A DNA stretch of 64,000 nucleotides from Dasypus novemcinctus (lineage: Eukaryota; Chordata; Mammalia; Cingulata; Dasypodidae). The stretch spans positions 13,110,739-13,174,738 of the forward strand of contig NC_080701.1 in assembly GCF_030445035.2 (NCBI RefSeq). Reading direction: 5' to 3'. The notes under the pieces were generated by a model. It was given only the letters and a program-made list of their open reading frames with translations. It searched no databases and was not told where the DNA came from. The translations under genes and the position numbers were made by a program. Below, in pieces: positions 1 through 11,618 of the stretch. The first letter of the stretch is position 1. Each line of letters opens with the position of its first letter.

Positions 1-229
1 TATTTGATTCTGATTATAAAAATTCTGCAATGGCCTCTGACCAAAACCATTAAATATCTGAGTCATCTGATTAGTGGAGGAGGCCACCGGCCACGAATAC
101 TGAAGGGATAGAGAACGAATTCAGGAAATTCTTACACTTAACGGTTGGGGCTGGAGAGGGTAGAAGAAATGCCAGCAGGAGAGATGGCAGGAGAACGAGC
201 CATGGAGGTCAGGGAGGAAACCAGCTTAC

Positions 230-284
230 CGGGGCAATTCTTCTAGCTGAAAAAACCCATCGCTGGTTATTCCCAGGCTGGCAC
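230..284 (-). CDS. GSR: GSR exon 6
   Basis: This 55-nt exon has acceptor CCTAG and donor CCCCG|GTAAGC. The first two bases complete the Gly codon begun in exon 5; then come ASLGITSDGFFQLEELP (residues 204-220) and two bases of an Arg-type codon (CG), where the human protein has Gly. It is the last GSR exon in the window. I searched 1-229 on the minus strand for the next exon, which should carry the NADPH-domain GxGxxA motif, and did not find it. Confidence 0.95.
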
Positions 285-731
285 CTAGGTAGAAAAACAC
301 CATATATCACATAACGTTGTACTTGCCCTTGAAAAATAATCGTAACATTTTACGCAAGAACCAAACACTTTCTCAGCCAACATAATCTCTGTTTTGACAA
401 GTTTTGTGAAAGCTTCCACTTGGGAAGCCACCAACCAAGTCTTCCCTGAATCAATGTTTTATTTTCTCTGTAGAAATAGGAACAGTGATGACTAAACAGC
501 CTTTAAATTTGTCTGAGGAACTAGCATCTCCTCAGCTCTGTGAAGAGACTCTGCTGGTTCTGCTCCAGCCTGCTTCTCTCTACTCTCTTCTTCAAAGGTT
601 TCAAACAACTCATCTCAATGTGGAAGATACCCAAATGCATAGTTCCAGTTTTGGTCTTCTTCCAAAATTCCTGTTCTATTTTTTTTCACTGTCCTATGAC
701 ACAATGCCACTTTGCTTCAAAACTCAATGTA

Positions 732-1172
732 GGAAGCAGACTTGGCCTAGTGGATAGGGTGTCTGCCTACCACATGGGAGGTCCGCGGTTCAAACCCCGG
801 GCCTCCTTGACCCGTGTGGAGCTGAAGCTGGCCCATGCGCAGTGCTGATGCGCACAAGGAGTCCCGTGCCACGCAGGGGTATCCCCCGCGTACGGGAGCC
901 CCACATGCAAGGAGAGCACCCTGTAAGGAGAGCCGCCCAGCACGAAAGTAAGTGTAGCCTGCCCAGGAATGGCGCCACACACACGGAGAGCTGACACAGC
1001 AAGATGACGCAATAAGAATAGACACAGTTTCCTGGTGCCACTGACAACAATACAACAATGGAAGTGGGCACGGAAGAACACGCAGCAAACAGACACAGAG
1101 AGCAGACAACTGGGGTGGGGGGGGAGGGGAAGGGGAGGGAAATAAATGAAAAATAAATCTTTAAAAAAAAAA
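732..1172 (+). repeat. DAS-type chimeric tRNA SINE
   Basis: The head is tRNA-like with A-box (TGGCCTAGTGGATAGGG) and B-box (GGTTCAAACCCC). A ~300-bp body with repeated CAAGGAG/GGGGAGCCCC motifs follows, then a G-rich stretch and an A-rich tail. It lies in GSR intron 5. Overlapping ORFs on both strands are the repeat, not genes. Confidence 0.93.
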
Positions 1173-1554
1173 CCCAGTTTATTTAGAATTGAACCTTAAC
1201 TGTATCTCTCAAGTCACATCCCTCTCTTAAGTTCAGCACTTCAGTCAAAGCCTTGGGCTGTCGATTTGATTCCTTCTCTTTCATCCCTGCCCTATCTCAT
1301 CATTTACTTAAAACACTTGCTTTTGATCAAACCCGAGACACCATGATTAAAAGACACCCTGATTTCAGAAGTGTAATGAAACTCACTTCTGCAGCCATGC
1401 ATAACATCCAGTATTCCCATGCACCACCCCACCACTGCCACCTTGCATTGGTCTGGAACATCTGCTACAACTAATGATAGCACATTTTATAATTGTACTA
1501 TTAATAAGGTCCATGGTTTAATTCAGGGTTGACTGTGTAGTGGAGTTCCATGGA

Positions 1555-2060
1555 TTTCTTTTTAATTTTTTTTTGTTACCAAATATACAATCTAACATTT
1601 CCCTCTTTAAACATTAGATACATATTTCACTGCTGTTAACTGTGTTCACAGTGTTGTGCTACTATCACCACCATCCATGACCAAAACATTTCCATTATTC
1701 CGAATAAGAAGCCTGTACATTTTGAAGCTTAACCTCCCATTTCTTATCCCCACCCTGTTCCCGGGTAACTTATATTCTAGATTCTGACTCTAGGAATTTG
1801 CTTATTCTAATTGTTTCAAATCAGCAAAATCACACAGTATTTGTCCTTTTGTGTCTGGCTTATTTCAGTCAACATGATGTTTTCAAGGTTAATCCATGCT
1901 ATCATATATATCAGAACTTCATTCTTTTTTAGGGCTGAATAATATCCCATTGCATGTATATACCACATTTTATTTATCTATTCATCAGTTGATGGACACT
2001 TGGGGTGCTTCCATCTTTTGGCAACTGTGAATAATGCCACTGTGAACACTGGTGTGAGGA
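1555..2060 (-). mobile_element. L1 3' end fragment
   Basis: Read on minus, the segment carries the usual L1 ORF2 end and 3' UTR: the stretch equivalent to 'CCCAAGTGTCCATCAACTGA' and the 'TATTCAGCC' motif, then a degraded UTR. 5' truncated, no intact frame. GSR intron 5. Confidence 0.8.
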
Positions 2061-3008
2061 ATGAAATTTTCAGTACGATAAAATGTGTGCCTTAAAAGTC
2101 AATGAAATACAGTAACTGATTCTTTTCTCCTCTATGTCTCTATGCCTATTTTCTAGCGCCTGTCGTGTAGCAGGGGCTCAATGAGTGCCTGCAGAACAGA
2201 GCTGACGACCTCACATTAAGTAAGTTTCAAATAAATATTTGTTTGTTTCTTTTATGGAAGTTGTTCTTTACCTTTTGGGGGTCATGAACCCCTTTTTAAA
2301 GCTGGTAAAAATTTATAATCTCCTAAGAGAAGAAAAAAATGTAGACACGCATACACACTCCAAATCTTGCACACAAGGGCAGGTTGGTCATGGATCTTAA
2401 GAAGCCAATCATGGAGAGCGCAAAAGATGTATAAACGATGCCCACTGGCCGCAAAGACCTTAGGAGCTGGTTAGGGAGGAAGACATGGACGATGTTTCTT
2501 GCCTAAGAATAAGGCAGGAGGCTCCCTCTTCATCCCTGGGCTCAGCCCCCATGTACAGAGAATGCACAGGCCAGACAGGCTATCGCGGAGGCTCCTTACT
2601 GCTTTAGCCTTTTAACTTGGCCCATATTAGAGTAAAATATGCATATAAAAGAGACTTAAATTGCTAATTCTCCTTATAAGATTTCTCTCCCTTAAATCAA
2701 AGAGGAAACGCCCCTCCACCGGTGCTGAGAGGAAAAGGTGGGGTTCTGGGCTCCCCCCCCCGTGTTACCTGCAGGAGGCCTCCTTATTCCTGAGCGGGGG
2801 CTGGAGGTGTCTTTCTCAGCCCCATCGCTCGCCACCGCTTAAGCCAATTACCTTCAGGTTCCGCAGACACCTTCTCTTGTTTCTCTTGTTCTCTTTTTCA
2901 AAAGACATAACTGGTATGGGCAGGCTGCTGCTTTGGCTTATAAGGTCGAAAGCAACAGTCAGCTGCTCCCGCCTGTTCGTAAGAAGGAGGTGCCTCTGGA
3001 AGACTCAC

Positions 3009-3156
3009 CGGGGACCTGGCTCTCCTGTGGAAAGGCAGGCATGCCTCCCGTGGCAATCAGGATGTGCGGAGCCGTGTATTTTCTCCCGTTGACCTCTATC
3101 GTGGGCTCGGGGTCGCCTGTGAATGCTGCACGGCCACGGATGATTTCTATATGGGA
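3009..3156 (-). CDS. GSR: GSR exon 5
   Basis: This 148-nt exon has acceptor TTCAG, codes from [12 protein letters not shown] to ESQVP (49 residues, 154-202) plus one base, then donor CCCG|GTGAGT. It includes the [10 protein letters not shown] motif, which is characteristic of this flavoprotein family and closes the first part of the FAD-binding domain. The open frame continues into the intron for about 15 codons on the donor side and 19 codons on the acceptor side; those are not coding. Confidence 0.97.
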
Positions 3157-3446
3157 CTGAAGCAGGAACCATGGAGACATTAGCTCGTCCTTACCATAAA
3201 ACAAAATGCGCACTGTAACTTATCAGATCCTTCCCCTCTTCTACTGCGGATTTTGATTTCTGGTTAGCTGATGCCAAGACAAGCCGATGCCATTATCCCA
3301 GATTTCTGCCAGATTCCTAACCCAGAAATCAAGAAACACATGCAAGTTACCCATACAGAGAAAAAGACTGCATCCTAGTCCCCACGTCTTGAGGGTGAGA
3401 GTCCTCCTCACTTTCAGTGAACATAAATTGAAGAATCATGTGTTGC

Positions 3447-3466
3447 GGGGGGGGGGGGGGGGGGGG
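3447..3466 (+). repeat. Run of 20 G
   Basis: An uninterrupted G20 tract in GSR intron 4. Length is likely unreliable in the assembly and it could form G-quadruplex structure. Confidence 0.9.
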
Positions 3467-4332
3467 AGCTGATGGGGTAGGGCAGCAGGTAGAGAGAAAC
3501 AAGAAGTGGAAGGGAGGGAGAGTCCAAAGAGAAATAAAGACTCAGGTCAAGGGAAGAAAATACAATGCTTCTGTTTTCTGAAGCAAAATGGGAATAAAAT
3601 CACAAAATCACATGACCGTGAAGTTCTAGGCTGGAGGTGTCAGGACCAGGGCTTTGATTTGGGGGACCGCCAGCCAGCTTCTGCCCGTCGTGACACAGGC
3701 ACTGGAAGGCAAACACAGACCACTCCCAAGGACAAAGGAACCATGCCAGCTCGAGCACAGAGCGGAATGCTCTAAATCTGGGGACATGCTTGTCTCTGAA
3801 TTATCTCCTCCTTTTCAAAGACCACAATCCCAGGCCTGTTTCTGCAGGTGCAGAGCTTAATCAAATGGAATTAAGATCAAGGCTAAAACTTACAAGGCTC
3901 CAGAAGTATCTGCCCTGAGGAGATAATGATTTCTTAAGTGGTGGGAGACAAAGAGAGGTGTGTCGGAGTTACAATTGTAAGATAACAGTTTGGGGAGGAA
4001 CTGATTAGATTTTATGTTTTCGTTTCCTAGGATATTAGAAGATTTCCTTACCTGAATAGAATTTATGAATCAACTTTAAGTAATTACTACCCCATAGTAA
4101 AATGCCAGCAAGAAAAAGGTCATTGTAAATTCTACCATAAACTAAGATTTGTTATTTTTTAAAAAAGCTATTTCCTTCAAAAAAATCCTTTTCCAATCTC
4201 TTTTACAAAAGTATTTTTCTAGTTCCATTTAAAAAAAGATTTTTGAAATTAAAAAAAAAATTTCAAGAAATAAAAAAATAATAAAAATAAAAAAAGATTT
4301 TTGTATGGGTGTTTCAGTATAACAAATGGTAT

Positions 4333-4548
4333 TTTTTTTTTTTTTTTTTTGAGGTACTGGGGCAGGTATTGAACCTGGAACCACATATTTGGGAAGCTGG
4401 TGCTCAACCACTGAGCCAATCAGCTCCCCTAAGTTGGTTTTTTTTGTTTGTTTGCTTGTTTTGTTTTTTCAGTAGGCAGCAGGAACCAAACCCAAGACCT
4501 CCAATGTGGGAAGAAGGCGCTCAACTGCTCGAGCCACAACCGCTCCCC
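4333..4548 (-). repeat. Dimeric tRNA-derived SINE with one perfect TSD
   Basis: Two minus-strand tRNA-like units (4351-4429 and 4470-4548) are separated by a T-rich linker. A single perfect 12-bp repeat, AACAAATGGTAT, lies outside both (4321-4332 and 4549-4560), so the pair behaves as one insertion. It is in GSR intron 4. Confidence 0.88.
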
Positions 4549-4883
4549 AACAAATGGTATCTTAATGCTCATGTATAGCAGCCCTGAAATGGAGTCAATG
4601 CACAGGAGAGAGCAGGCCCCAAATAATTTCCTCTTGAATTAGAGAGTAACATCAGAAAACACCACTCTCCAAAAATTAAAGCCAGGAATAAGAATATAAA
4701 AATAGTAAGTTATTAATAGAAGTAACTCATCCTAAAGTGGTTGATAGACATGCTTTTACAGTGGCCCAAATATCAAGAATTTACTGATACAAATATAACC
4801 TATGTTAAAATCTTAGAAACTGCAAAGTAAGACCACAAAGATAGATGAAGGGTGGTACGATATACACTATCAAGAAAAAGGCA

Positions 4884-4971
4884 GAGGAACGGGTGTAGCT
4901 CAGTGGGTTGAGCATCCACTTCCCATATACAAGGTCCTGGGTTCAAGTCCTGATATCTCCAAAAAAAAGAA
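4884..4971 (+). repeat. Monomeric tRNA-derived SINE with perfect TSD
   Basis: One tRNA-like unit has A-box GTAGCTCAGTGGGTTGAGC and B-box GGGTTCAAGTCC with an A-rich tail. AAGAAAAAGGCA flanks it at 4872-4883 and 4972-4983. It has no acceptor-stem pairing expected of a working tRNA gene. Confidence 0.9.
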
Positions 4972-5603
4972 AAGAAAAAGGCAAGTGGAATGGTGCACAA
5001 TCAGTCAATGTCTCCAGTCTAGTCCAGGTAGAAGAGGGAGGATATCCAAGGTTTAAGGCAGGAAAAGCATTAGCGCAGTGAAGGACAACATGCTAAGCTG
5101 GAGACAGACAGACATCTGCCCAATTTCCTTTATCAGATTTAATTCATACAAACAACCTTCTGAACCCTAAATTTGGTCTCCTGAGTAGATGTAGCTACCA
5201 AGGATGAAGTTGCTTTAAGTAACTGGACAATACCAGCTTTTCAGCCAGATACGCTCCTGACTTTCGCTAATAAACTGGCCTACTGGTATGTGAGTCAGCT
5301 TCTTACATGTTTGATTTGAGCAGAGAGCTACACCTACTCAAAATGTAGCAGCCAGGACAGACCTGGCCAAATGACTCACCCACATCACCCACACCACCCA
5401 CTCTCCATAGAAAATAAATTGGCCCACAGAGCCAGAGGCTTCTGCTCTGACAGGTGAACTTCTTAATTATTAATTACGCAAGAAATAAGAGAAGCAAGAG
5501 CAGTAATAAGAGATATGCCCAGAGGCGACATTTCAGTTTGGCTCAGTAGCATGCTCCAGCAGAGAACAGCTCCTCTTCGGCGCTGAACACCCAGCTGACA
5601 AAC

Positions 5604-5673
5604 CTTGGTTAGGTTGTTTTGATAGATGGTGTTCAGGCGGCTCACATAGGCATCCCGCTTTTCCTTTATGACA
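5604..5673 (-). CDS. GSR: GSR exon 4
   Basis: This 70-nt exon starts after TTGTTGCAG with one base that completes a split codon, then reads [20 protein letters not shown] and LTK (residues 131-153 in the inferred splice form), followed by donor AAG|GTTTGT. It matches the FAD-domain helix of mammalian glutathione reductases closely. Its phase requires two codon bases from exon 3, which is the key to judging the exon 3 donor. Confidence 0.95.
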
Positions 5674-5883
5674 CTGCAACAAAACCTGAGTCATTACGGG
5701 GAAACAGGGCTTTCCTCTCGCGTGAGGAACAAAGTCAAATGTCACCGAGACAGTCACCCCTTCCCCACAACCCTCTGCTTTCTCCTCTGCTTTCTCCTCT
5801 TTGGGGAACCGGCATTCCACTCTATGGACAATGCTTGGCAGACATCTACCATAAACAAACTCTTTTCTGCTTAGAAAACTAGT

Positions 5884-5945
5884 GGCTTTGGCAAGGTGCC
5901 TAGCACAGGGTAGCTACTCAACAAGTATGTATTGAGTGAATGAAT
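5884..5945 (+). repeat. MIR 3' end
   Basis: GTGCCTAGCACAGGGTAGCT, then CAACAAGTATGTATTGAGTG and GAATGAATGAAT, as in the ancient MIR SINE tail. Confidence 0.75.
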
Positions 5946-6070
5946 GAATTTGCTAAAATACTTTAAAATATTGATGGCTACAAAAAAATTATGGCTCACT
6001 TAATTATGAAAGAAAAATATCTATATTTGCAATCAAACTCTCTAAGCACTCACCCGCCAATGAAATTTAC

Positions 6071-6144
6071 CTCTCACAGCTTTCAAAGCCATAATCAACG
6101 TGGTCGTGCATGAGCTCAAAGTGGACAGCTGTGTTCCACATTAC
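6071..6144 (-). CDS. GSR: GSR exon 3 (shifted donor inferred)
   Basis: The acceptor is TTACAG and the exon reads [20 protein letters not shown] then ESCE (residues 106-129), matching the mammalian FAD domain. The 3' end is uncertain. Taking the donor GAGAG|GTAAAT at 6070 gives 74 nt and joins exon 4 in frame through one split Ser codon, but removes the conserved GKFNWR segment. The downstream GTGAGT at 6053 would include bases that spell G-K-F-H-W-R in another frame, but reading on from Cys-Glu gives Arg then a stop, and the 91-nt length does not fit exon 4 phase. This looks like two small insertions near the boundary, either real or an assembly error. Confidence 0.85.
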
Positions 6145-7162
6145 CTGTAAAAAAAAAAAGTAACCAAAACAGGAGTGCATGAGTCCCAAAGGAAGAAAGA
6201 AACCATATATTGGATGGTAACTATATAACAGCATGTATAAATACTTACCTTAAATTAAAAGCAAAACTAAACATTTTCAAAGAGAAAGTCCAGAAATATG
6301 ATCAGATAGATTTTATAGAGAGGTTTTCTTCTGAAAAGTCTGGAGAAATTACTTCTACTGTTAAATAATCTTGATTATAAACACTATAAAAGCAGATTAT
6401 AAGCCTCAAATTCCTTTTTTTAAGTTAAAATTTAAGTCCTGCCCCCTTTTTGAAAAATATCAACTCTAGCAAATGGAATTGCATCAACAACTTTATAGTG
6501 GAGTCACAAGAAAATTTTTAGATAAAGTTGAGGAACTGGAAACTTTTAGAGAATGAGTTCCTATTATATATTCAACAACTACGAAACATGTCCTTTTTGG
6601 AATATATGTAATTAGAACTCAAAAGGCTCAAAACACTGCTTGTGGAATGTATCCTATAAAACCATAAAGGCCCTTTGTGCCAAATGATCTTCATGGCAAG
6701 TGAATTCAAACTGCCACTTTCCTTCGTCACCACACGCTTTAGACCCTTCTTGAAGAGCCTTACAGTCCTTTGTACCATCTCTTCAGGCATAATGAATAAA
6801 CTGATGACTTTGCTAAATTATTTTAAACAGTGAGTAATAAAGATCAATACTACAAATAAATTGTTATTTTAACAAATATCACTTCATCTCCTATCATCAC
6901 AAGGTACGATATTATTTGCTTCCAATTTGTATCGTGGGCAATGTTACAGCGTCAACCCCTCTGGAGCACCTCCGTATGAACTGCATTGGGTTTCAGGCGC
7001 AGACCGAACCAGCATGGTCGGGGCCAGCAGCCCCAGCCTTCTGCTTCTCTCTATTGCTGCTTCACTCTGCCCTTCTAGATGGGGGGAGTTGCTCTGGGCG
7101 TCAGTCTATTTTTCTACAAAATAAAAGGCAGGTGCCAACTAACCTCAAGAATGCAAAAGCAC

Positions 7163-7580
7163 AGCAGCGGACTTGGCCCAGTGGTTAGGGCGTCCGTCTA
7201 CCACATGGGAGGCTCACGGTTCAAACCCCGGGCCTCCTTGACCCGTGTGGAGCTGGCCCATGCACAGTGCTGATGCGTGCAAGGAGTGCCCTGCCACACA
7301 GGGGAGCCCCACGTGCAAGGAGTGTGCCCCGTAAGGAGAGCCGCCCAGCGCAAAAGAAAGTGCAGCCTGCCCAGGAATGGTGCCACACACACGGAGAGCT
7401 GACACAACAAGATGAAGCAACAAAAAGAAACACAGATTCCTGTGCCGCTGACAACAACAGAAGCAGACAAAGATGACGACGCAGCAAATAGACACAGAGA
7501 ACAAACAACCGAGGTGGTGGAGGGAGGGGAGAGAAATAAATCAATCTTTAAAAAAAAAATTAAAAAAATAAAATAAAAAT
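7163..7580 (+). repeat. DAS-type chimeric tRNA SINE
   Basis: It has the same structure as the copy at 732-1172 and is a little better preserved: tRNA head from about 7170, B-box near 7216, G-rich segment near 7511-7531, A-rich tail. It lies in GSR intron 2. Confidence 0.93.
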
Positions 7581-8644
7581 TGGGCTACCATGCAGTATTA
7601 GCCCAGATAGCATTTTAAAATTATGAGGCCCTGAGGTAGAACCAATTAACACTGAATTTATAGCCATAATTGATTTAAACTCCATAAAACCAACTTATAA
7701 TTAATTTACACAATATATATATATATCCATAATTGCATGGCTTCAAGTAGAATGGATGTAGAAATCTAGGATCAAAAGGAGAGAAAATAATTGAGGGAAA
7801 ATGTCCCAAAGAAAATTTCCTAAAACAGGAAAGATCTACTTATACTAGGGAAGAGATTAGGGCAAACCTTGCTGGAATTAAAGGCAAGCGTGCATTACTA
7901 AGGAGATTAGGGTATTTGCGTAGATGATTCCAGAAAGCTGCCAATGGAAAATGTACTCTAGGTAACAAAAGGTTGTAAACTTGGGATTATAACATGTTCT
8001 GACAGTACATGCAAATAAAGAGTCAAATTATTTGCAAGTATAAGCAACAGGCAGCTTTGGAAATGAGAGCTGATAATTCTTCTCCTCTGTCAAGGGTGAA
8101 TTTACACTATGTGACTGGTACTATATAGATTTTCGACCAAAAATCACTAGAGTGGTAAAGAGAATTCACAAGGCCGCAGAATCTGATGAAAATAATTAAG
8201 AAGATTCCATTCAATAACCTGGTTTGCTAGCTGGGTCTCCCTACTGAGAAAAAAGTATCATGTGCAGATGACCAGCCCTAATTACCAGGCCCCGATAAAT
8301 TTTCACGCACTCTAAAGTAAAAAGGCAACGTATCATTTTCTAAGACAACTCCTTGTAATGTTGGGTGATGAATTCACTAGTCTGATCACTCCTGAGAAAA
8401 CCTATCAGTGGAACATGCATTTTTGGAACTGCAAAGATGGGGATTAAGATACAAGTGAGTGCAAAGCAATTTTATCAGCAGACTACTTACCACAAAGGTA
8501 CCCATATCCTGTGCCCAGATATGTCATTCAAACAGCTTGAGAAACACAATTTTAGACTGGCCCTGAGATACCCAAGTTACATAATACGTGATTTAAAAAT
8601 GAATAATTCATAGGGAAAAGTATTTGTATTTAAAAGCAAAAGGT

Positions 8645-8769
8645 TGGGAAGCAGGTGTAGCTCAGTGGTTGAGCATCTGCTTCCCATATCCAAGGTCCTG
8701 GGTTCAATTCCTGGTACCTCCAAAAATAAAAATAAAAATTTAATTTAAATTAAAATAATAAAACAAAAT
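8645..8769 (+). repeat. Monomeric tRNA-derived SINE with perfect TSD
   Basis: One tRNA-like unit (A-box GTAGCTCAGTGGTTGAGC, B-box GGGTTCAATTCC) is followed by a long A-rich tail. AAAGCAAAAGGT flanks it at 8633-8644 and 8770-8781. Confidence 0.9.
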
Positions 8770-8784
8770 AAAGCAAAAGGTACC

Positions 8785-9640
8785 ACCAACAAAACAAAAG
8801 AGACAAGAACCCACAACAACCTTGACACATCTTGCCAGAAGAAAAACAGCTCTGGTTTCCCTGGGAAAAACTGATTTAGAGAGGCGTCAGGGTAGATGAA
8901 AGACCAGAAGGCGGCAGGCCAACCCCCTCCCCTCTGCAAAGTCACCCCGGGACTCTGGGTGGTGAACCCGGGCCACATGTGGGAGAAGCCTCCACTGGCA
9001 TTGACGTGTCGTCCTGTCACATCAGCACTTGGGCTGCAAGTTGGGTGTCACCTTTTCTATCTGCTGGCGGGATCTCCCCACTGAGGAAAAGCAGCCTTTG
9101 CAGATGGGTCGTGCTTTCCTTGTGGGCCCTGACCGCAGACGGCTTGCTGGTCCTGGTTTCTTCTAGACCATCATGACCACACACTGCGCTGGTCCTGGTT
9201 ACCTCCCCACGAGAAGCCACCACGTGGTGAACGTTCAGGATGGATTTCTTCAGCATGACCGGCAGGGATCTCCTTAGCAACCTCTCCCTTCCCCGTCCTC
9301 CCGCTTGCCAGCCTCCCCGCAGGGGCAGCCCAATCCCGCCAGGAGGACCTACAGCAACGTGGAGCCCGGCCCGTGGGAAGAGTCTGCCTGGAGCTCGCGG
9401 AGCCTCTGTGGCCGAGGGGGGCTACTGCTGACTACATACCCAGGAAGGCAGAAAGGAAAGGGGCGAGAGAGCTGGCCTCCTCTCAGCCCGCTGGCGTGCT
9501 AAGCCAACTCAGGAACTGCCTATCTCCAGGTTCTCAATAAGTGGTAATGAACATTTTAAAACCCACCTTATTATTTAAACCATTTTAGTTGGTTTCCGAT
9601 TATATCCTGCAGAAAGAATCTTAACAGATACATCCAGAAA
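8785..9640. other. GSR intron 2: unassigned GC-rich segment
   Basis: It is richer in GC than its surroundings and holds short ORFs on both strands without recognisable products. The end (TTTTAGTTGGTTTCCGATTA, GCAGAAAGAATCTTAACAGA) resembles the edge of an ancient mammalian LTR or DNA element, so an old repeat is likely. Confidence 0.4.
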
Positions 9641-9712
9641 CAGCCTTAGTCTCGTCATGATGTATCAAATATGAAAAAAGGAGTGTGGATGGAGAAGAAT
9701 TAAAAATCCTAC

Positions 9713-9739
9713 CTTTTTGGGTACACAGCCGACATTCAC
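9713..9739 (-). CDS. GSR: GSR exon 2 (27-nt micro-exon with second redox Cys)
   Basis: A 27-nt, phase 0/0 exon encodes VNVGCVPKK (residues 97-105), with acceptor CTAG and a pyrimidine-rich tract before it, and donor AAG|GTAGGA. It completes the CVNVGC redox-active disulfide together with Cys96 of exon 1. The exon is too short to give an ORF call and was found by matching the conserved motif on the minus strand. Introns on both sides are large (13.6 kb and 3.6 kb). Confidence 0.96.
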
Positions 9740-11539
9740 CTAGAGGAAAACAAAACAAACTTTAAGCACATTAAAATAATAACATCAAATAAACCTGCAG
9801 AAATGCACCCCAAGTCTGAGCCAGGAGACCTCCCTGAGTTCTAAATCCCAATGAACTAAATTCTACACCGTTATTTTCCTTTTTCCTATTCTAGAGTTAG
9901 AAAGATACAAAGATTTTCATTCATCAGTATTTTCTCAAGAAAGGCAGTCGAGAGAAAGGAGACAATTCCATTTCCAGGGGACTGTGCCGCGGAGAGGGCC
10001 ACAGTCAGATGGCAGAAGCCCGAGCGGATGGAGCAGTGCAAGGAAGAGAAGAGCAGCAGGGAGGTGAGAGGACCTGCCCGTGGGGGCCGAGGGACCACTG
10101 AGTCTCACAGGGTTTCTCGGAAACTTACAATGGAGTACGCTGGGCAAATTACCCAGGAGGTCCCGAGACAACCTCTGGTGGAAATCTACGGGATTCCTCA
10201 GAGCAAAGGATGATGGATCAAGAGGTGAGATTCATCCACGCTCTAAAGTCTACACACTTGTGAAAGAGGGACCACAAATGTGACTCTTGACCTTGGAGCA
10301 ACCAACACGAAAGAGAAAACACACATTGTTGTAAGATTTCATCAAATAATAACTAACCCATTGCTTAGGAAAAGAACAATTCATACCAGTAAGGCAAGAG
10401 AGGAATTCCTCCCAAAGGCCCTTCTAAACAACCTGCAATGTATTTTCTTACACTCATATTTTTGTTCACATCTGTTTATTTCCTTTGGATAACTAAAATT
10501 TCTAACATTAAAAAAGACCCGAACAAGCTGGGTTAAGTATGACTTTAATTACACGGAGTGGTATAGCAGAGGAACTAGTTGTAGGAGAACTAGATTGACC
10601 TCACTTTGGCATGTTTTAGACTCCTTAGCTCTCTAGACCTGGGTCTAATGTACATTCCAGGTGCCCTTTCACCTTATAAAATACTTACTGGAACATGCTG
10701 GGGTGTGTTGGGCAATGTGCTTAGTCACTACAATAAAGTTTTGAGATTTAAATAAACAAGGTATCACTGTGTATGTTAAAAAAAAAAAATCTGCATGCTC
10801 ACTCATGCTTACTGGCACAGTTATTATATCTCATACAAAATGCCCAGGACATGACTATTTCTAGGCATTTAGCCTAAAGAAGCAACCCAACATATAAAAA
10901 AGCTAAAAGCACAAAGAGAGTCAGGTTATGTATCAACACATATTTGGGTATGATCATTTCCCTACTGTTAGCTATTATTTGGGAAAATACTTAAGTAATA
11001 AAAGTAAAAAAAAAAAGCAAGATTGAATAAAACAATTTTTAAAAATGATAAAAGATAATCTAAACAATTAAGTATTTTTAATCTCCCAGATTCCTAAAAA
11101 TTTAAAAGACTGATCATAATCAGGGTTTATAAGCATATACCATTTGGCCCAGCAATTGTTTTAGGAATTTGTCCTGGAGAGAGAGTCAACATACTAGGCT
11201 CATGTGCCCAAATATGCATGTTGAAGGAAGTGCCCCGGTGCACTATCACAGTGGATAAGGGAAACAAATTGCCTATCAGTAGGGAAGATTAAATAAACTA
11301 CTGTGCACTGAGGCTATGGAATACGCTACCACCATTTAAAAGGATGAGGTAGATTTCTACACACTGTTATGGAAATAGTTCTAAGATAAATAGCAAGAGG
11401 CCGTATAAAACCTATTTCACGATCCACTTGTGTTATGTAGATTTAAACACAGTTTGGCTCTATTACAAGCTGGCAACAGTCTTTACCTGACTGGGAGGGA
11501 GAAAGCCAGCATATTTTACTCTATATACTTTTTTCTTTC

Positions 11540-11618
11540 AACTTTTAATTTTGACACCGAACCCAGGACCTCCTGTATGGGAGGCGGGTGCCCAATGGTT
11601 GAGCCACATCTGCTCTCT
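11540..11618 (-). repeat. Monomeric tRNA-derived SINE
   Basis: One minus-strand unit: GAACCCAGGACCTCC is the B-box side and GGTTGAGCCACATCTGC the A-box side on plus. No clear TSD. Confidence 0.75.

Noticed and set aside
1..229. Next GSR exon (NADPH-binding GxGxxA)
   Set aside because: Minus-strand translation of this stretch shows no match to the conserved motif. The exon must lie before the window.
790..1109. Several overlapping ORFs of 90-120 codons
   Set aside because: They fall inside a DAS SINE, and near-identical peptides recur at every other copy (7198-7544, 26679-27081, 27797-28178, 51460-51881, 56240-56693, 60880-61390). Repeat-derived.
4890..4960. Possible tRNA gene (A- and B-box present)
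   Set aside because: The A- and B-boxes belong to a SINE monomer with an A-tail and perfect TSD. No 7-bp acceptor stem or normal anticodon arm is evident. The same applies to 8650-8720 and the SINE heads.
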